Shown: piece by piece, positions 5,440 through 6,955 of the stretch
Layout: each line of letters begins with the position of its first letter
How positions within the stretch are numbered: position 1 is the stretch's first letter
Assembly: GCA_040904625.1 (NCBI GenBank)
Contig: JBBDTC010000122.1
Span: forward strand, 1 to 6,955
Source: JACKNG01 sp040904625
GTDB taxonomy: Bacteria > Pseudomonadota > Gammaproteobacteria > Ga0077536
DNA: 6,955 nucleotides
Direction of reading: 5' to 3'
Program-made: the position numbers and the translations under genes
The notes under the pieces: generated by a model
What the model was told of the DNA's origin: nothing
Database searches by the model: none
What the model saw: only the letters and a program-made list of their open reading frames with translations

Positions 5440-6885
5440 ATGACATTTCCCGAATACGCTGAACACGATGCCCTCGGCCTGGCCGGCTTGGTCAAATCCG
5501 GCCAGGTGAGTGCGCGTGAAGTGATGGAAGCGGCCATCGAGCGCGCTGAGGCCTTGAATCCCGCACTCAACTTCCTCGCTCATCGCGCCTACGAGCAGGC
5601 GCTGGCCCAGGCGGATGATGCGGCGCTGCCACAAGGGCCGCTGCAGGGCGTTCCCTGGCTGGTCAAGGAGCTCGCGACTGCCTGGGCCGGACAGCCCTAC
5701 ACCAATGGCCTGCCCTACATGAAGGACGTGATTGCGCCGTTCGATGCGGAAACGCTGCGGCGGATCAAGGCGGCGGGGATGATCCCGTTCGGCAAGAGCA
5801 CCTCGCCCGAACAGGGCTGGATGCTGGCGACGGAGTCGTCGATGTTCGGCATCACCCGCAGCCCCTGGGATGTCGAGCGCACCCCCGGCGGTTCCAGCGG
5901 CGGCTCGGCCGCGGCCGTGGCGGCCCGGGTGCTGCCGATGGCGGAAGCCTCTGACGGTGGAGGTTCGATCCGCGGTCCGGCGGCCAATTGCGGACTGGTC
6001 GGCTTGAAGCCCGCCCGTGGACGCATCAGCCTCGCCCCCGCCGTGGCCGATTTCTGGTATGGCGGCGCGACCATCCTCGGCGTTTCGCGCAGCGTTCGCG
6101 ACACCGCCGCGCTGCTCGATGCCACGCACGGCCCTCTCCCGGGCGACCCTTACCAGGTTCCGCCGCCGCCGCGGCCGTTTCTGCAGGAAGTGGGGGCCGA
6201 TCCCGGTCGCTTGCGAATCGCACTGGTCAGCGAGAGCCCCGCGCACGGTACCGCCCTCGACCCGCAGGTGCGCGACGCCGTGTTCGCGGCAGGACGCTTA
6301 CTCGAAAACCTCGGCCATGACGTCGAGCCCGAGCCCGTGCCTTATGACTATTGGCCCCTCTACAAGGCCTACACGGCCATCATCGCGACACAGACCGCGG
6401 CTTTTTTCGACGGCATCGCGGGGCTCGTCGGCCGCCCCGCCACGCGTGCCGACATGGCGCCGTTCTACTGGAGTCTGTGCTACAAGGGGCGCAGTATTTC
6501 CGGGGTCGAACATTCGAATCACATCGAGCAGGTGCGCATGATGAGCCGTGAACTCCTCGGACGCATGGCCGCCTACGATCTGTGGTTGACGCCGACGGTG
6601 CCGATGCTGCCGCGCGCTCATGGCTATTACGACATGACGCTGGACTGCGATACCTACGATGACACCCTGATGGGCCCGGACTGCTGTTTCACGGCGCCCT
6701 TCAATGCGTCCGGCTCACCGGCCATCTCCGTGCCCATGGGCCTGTCGCGCGAGGGCCTGCCGATCGGCGTGCAATTCGTCGGCCGCGACTGCGACGAGGC
6801 CACGCTGCTGCGGATCGCCGCACAAATCGAGGTGGCGCAGCCGTGGGAGCAGCTGCGCCCGCCGGTGCTTTCGCAGAGCTCTTGA
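5440..6885 (+). CDS. Amidase-signature family hydrolase, possible second aminomuconate deaminase
   Basis: This 481-residue cytoplasmic hydrolase has the Ser-cisSer-Lys triad of the amidase signature family. K76 lies in GVPWLVKELATAWAG, the cis-Ser is S152 in PGGSSGGSAAAVAA, and the nucleophile is S176 in SDGGGSIRGPAANCGLVGLKP. The 24-residue spacing of S152 to S176 equals that of known members. The C-terminal FTAPFNASGSPAISVPMG and GLPIGVQFVGR are also typical. ATG at 5440 follows AGGGGG. It begins 67 nt after the alpha stop, so it is probably in the same operon. A GatA role is unlikely because no gatB or gatC is nearby. From memory, an amidase-family 2-amino-5-chloromuconate deaminase (CnbH) occurs in the Comamonas chloronitrobenzene cluster, so this gene may deaminate aminomuconate. 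Alternatively it hydrolyses an amide or acylated precursor. The family is certain; the substrate is inferred from neighbours. Confidence 0.92.
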   Translation: MTFPEYAEHDALGLAGLVKSGQVSAREVMEAAIERAEALNPALNFLAHRAYEQALAQADDAALPQGPLQGVPWLVKELATAWAGQPYTNGLPYMKDVIAPFDAETLRRIKAAGMIPFGKSTSPEQGWMLATESSMFGITRSPWDVERTPGGSSGGSAAAVAARVLPMAEASDGGGSIRGPAANCGLVGLKPARGRISLAPAVADFWYGGATILGVSRSVRDTAALLDATHGPLPGDPYQVPPPPRPFLQEVGADPGRLRIALVSESPAHGTALDPQVRDAVFAAGRLLENLGHDVEPEPVPYDYWPLYKAYTAIIATQTAAFFDGIAGLVGRPATRADMAPFYWSLCYKGRSISGVEHSNHIEQVRMMSRELLGRMAAYDLWLTPTVPMLPRAHGYYDMTLDCDTYDDTLMGPDCCFTAPFNASGSPAISVPMGLSREGLPIGVQFVGRDCDEATLLRIAAQIEVAQPWEQLRPPVLSQSS

Positions 6886-6907
6886 CGTGCATAAGGGGCA
6901 GGCCACA

Positions 6908-6955
6908 ATGGCACATGCTCGAGCGCGGATGGGCCTCCCCGCAGGAGAGGTCCCT
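6908..6955 (+). other. Possible start of a further gene, or intergenic sequence, at the window edge
   Basis: An ATG at 6908 follows AAGGGG (6893-6898) at nine bases and stays open for 16 codons to the edge (MAHARARMGLPAGEVP). That would suit another operon member, 22 nt after the amidase stop. However, the last third overlaps a 14-bp match to the intergenic hairpin arm, which favours non-coding sequence. The peptide is too short to recognise. Confidence 0.2.
6937..6950. repeat. 14-bp copy of the hairpin arm
   Basis: CCCCGCAGGAGAGG here is identical to 1015-1028 in the right arm of the 85-bp hairpin. Flanking bases do not match. It may be the edge of a second, diverged copy of the element that continues past the window, or a chance match in GC-rich DNA. 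Confidence 0.45.

Noticed and set aside
5386..6246. 286-residue minus-strand open frame
   Set aside because: It is antisense to the amidase, which has a complete catalytic triad; there is no domain in the reverse frame.
4405..6885. A single 826-residue dioxygenase-amidase fusion protein
   Set aside because: The join passes through 100 Ns flanked by a 55-nt duplication. Collapsing it gives a stop at 5372, and the amidase has its own ATG at 5440 and ribosome binding site.

Overview
The window is GC-rich DNA with tightly packed genes and short gaps. It suggests a proteobacterium, possibly a gammaproteobacterium. The lineage is inferred from gene content and from a dispersed-repeat-like intergenic element, not from any marker gene. 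A run of 100 Ns shows that this is a scaffold from a draft or metagenome assembly.

Layout. Positions 1-628 (minus) hold the first 209 codons of alanine dehydrogenase (ald), cut by the left edge. Positions 629-1106 carry no convincing gene. This gap holds a 21-nt imperfect direct repeat in the likely ald control region and a structured element whose main feature is an 85-bp hairpin with perfect 24-bp arms. Positions 1107-2789 (minus) encode a metal-dependent amidohydrolase of the Amidohydro_3 type. A 260-bp divergent region (2790-3049) contains several short palindromes. From 3050 rightwards a plus-strand operon runs to at least 6885: a RidA/YjgF protein resembling 2-aminomuconate deaminase, the catalytic beta subunit and then the non-catalytic alpha subunit of a 2-aminophenol 1,6-dioxygenase-type (LigB family) extradiol enzyme, and an amidase-signature hydrolase.

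How the genes work together. Beta plus alpha would open the ring of an o-aminophenol to a 2-aminomuconic semialdehyde. A dehydrogenase, not seen here and perhaps downstream, would oxidise this to 2-aminomuconate. The RidA protein would then release ammonia. The amidase could act as a second deaminase or remove an amide earlier in the route. The divergent amidohydrolase could free the aminophenol from a precursor. This is a lower-pathway cassette for nitroaromatic, aminophenol or similar N-aromatic compounds.

Main caution. The 100-N gap at 5204-5303 is flanked by two identical 55-nt copies, which looks like an unmerged contig-end overlap. Collapsing one copy and the Ns gives a clean 270-residue alpha subunit ending in a stop codon. 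The long open frame that reads through the Ns and fuses alpha to the amidase is an artefact.
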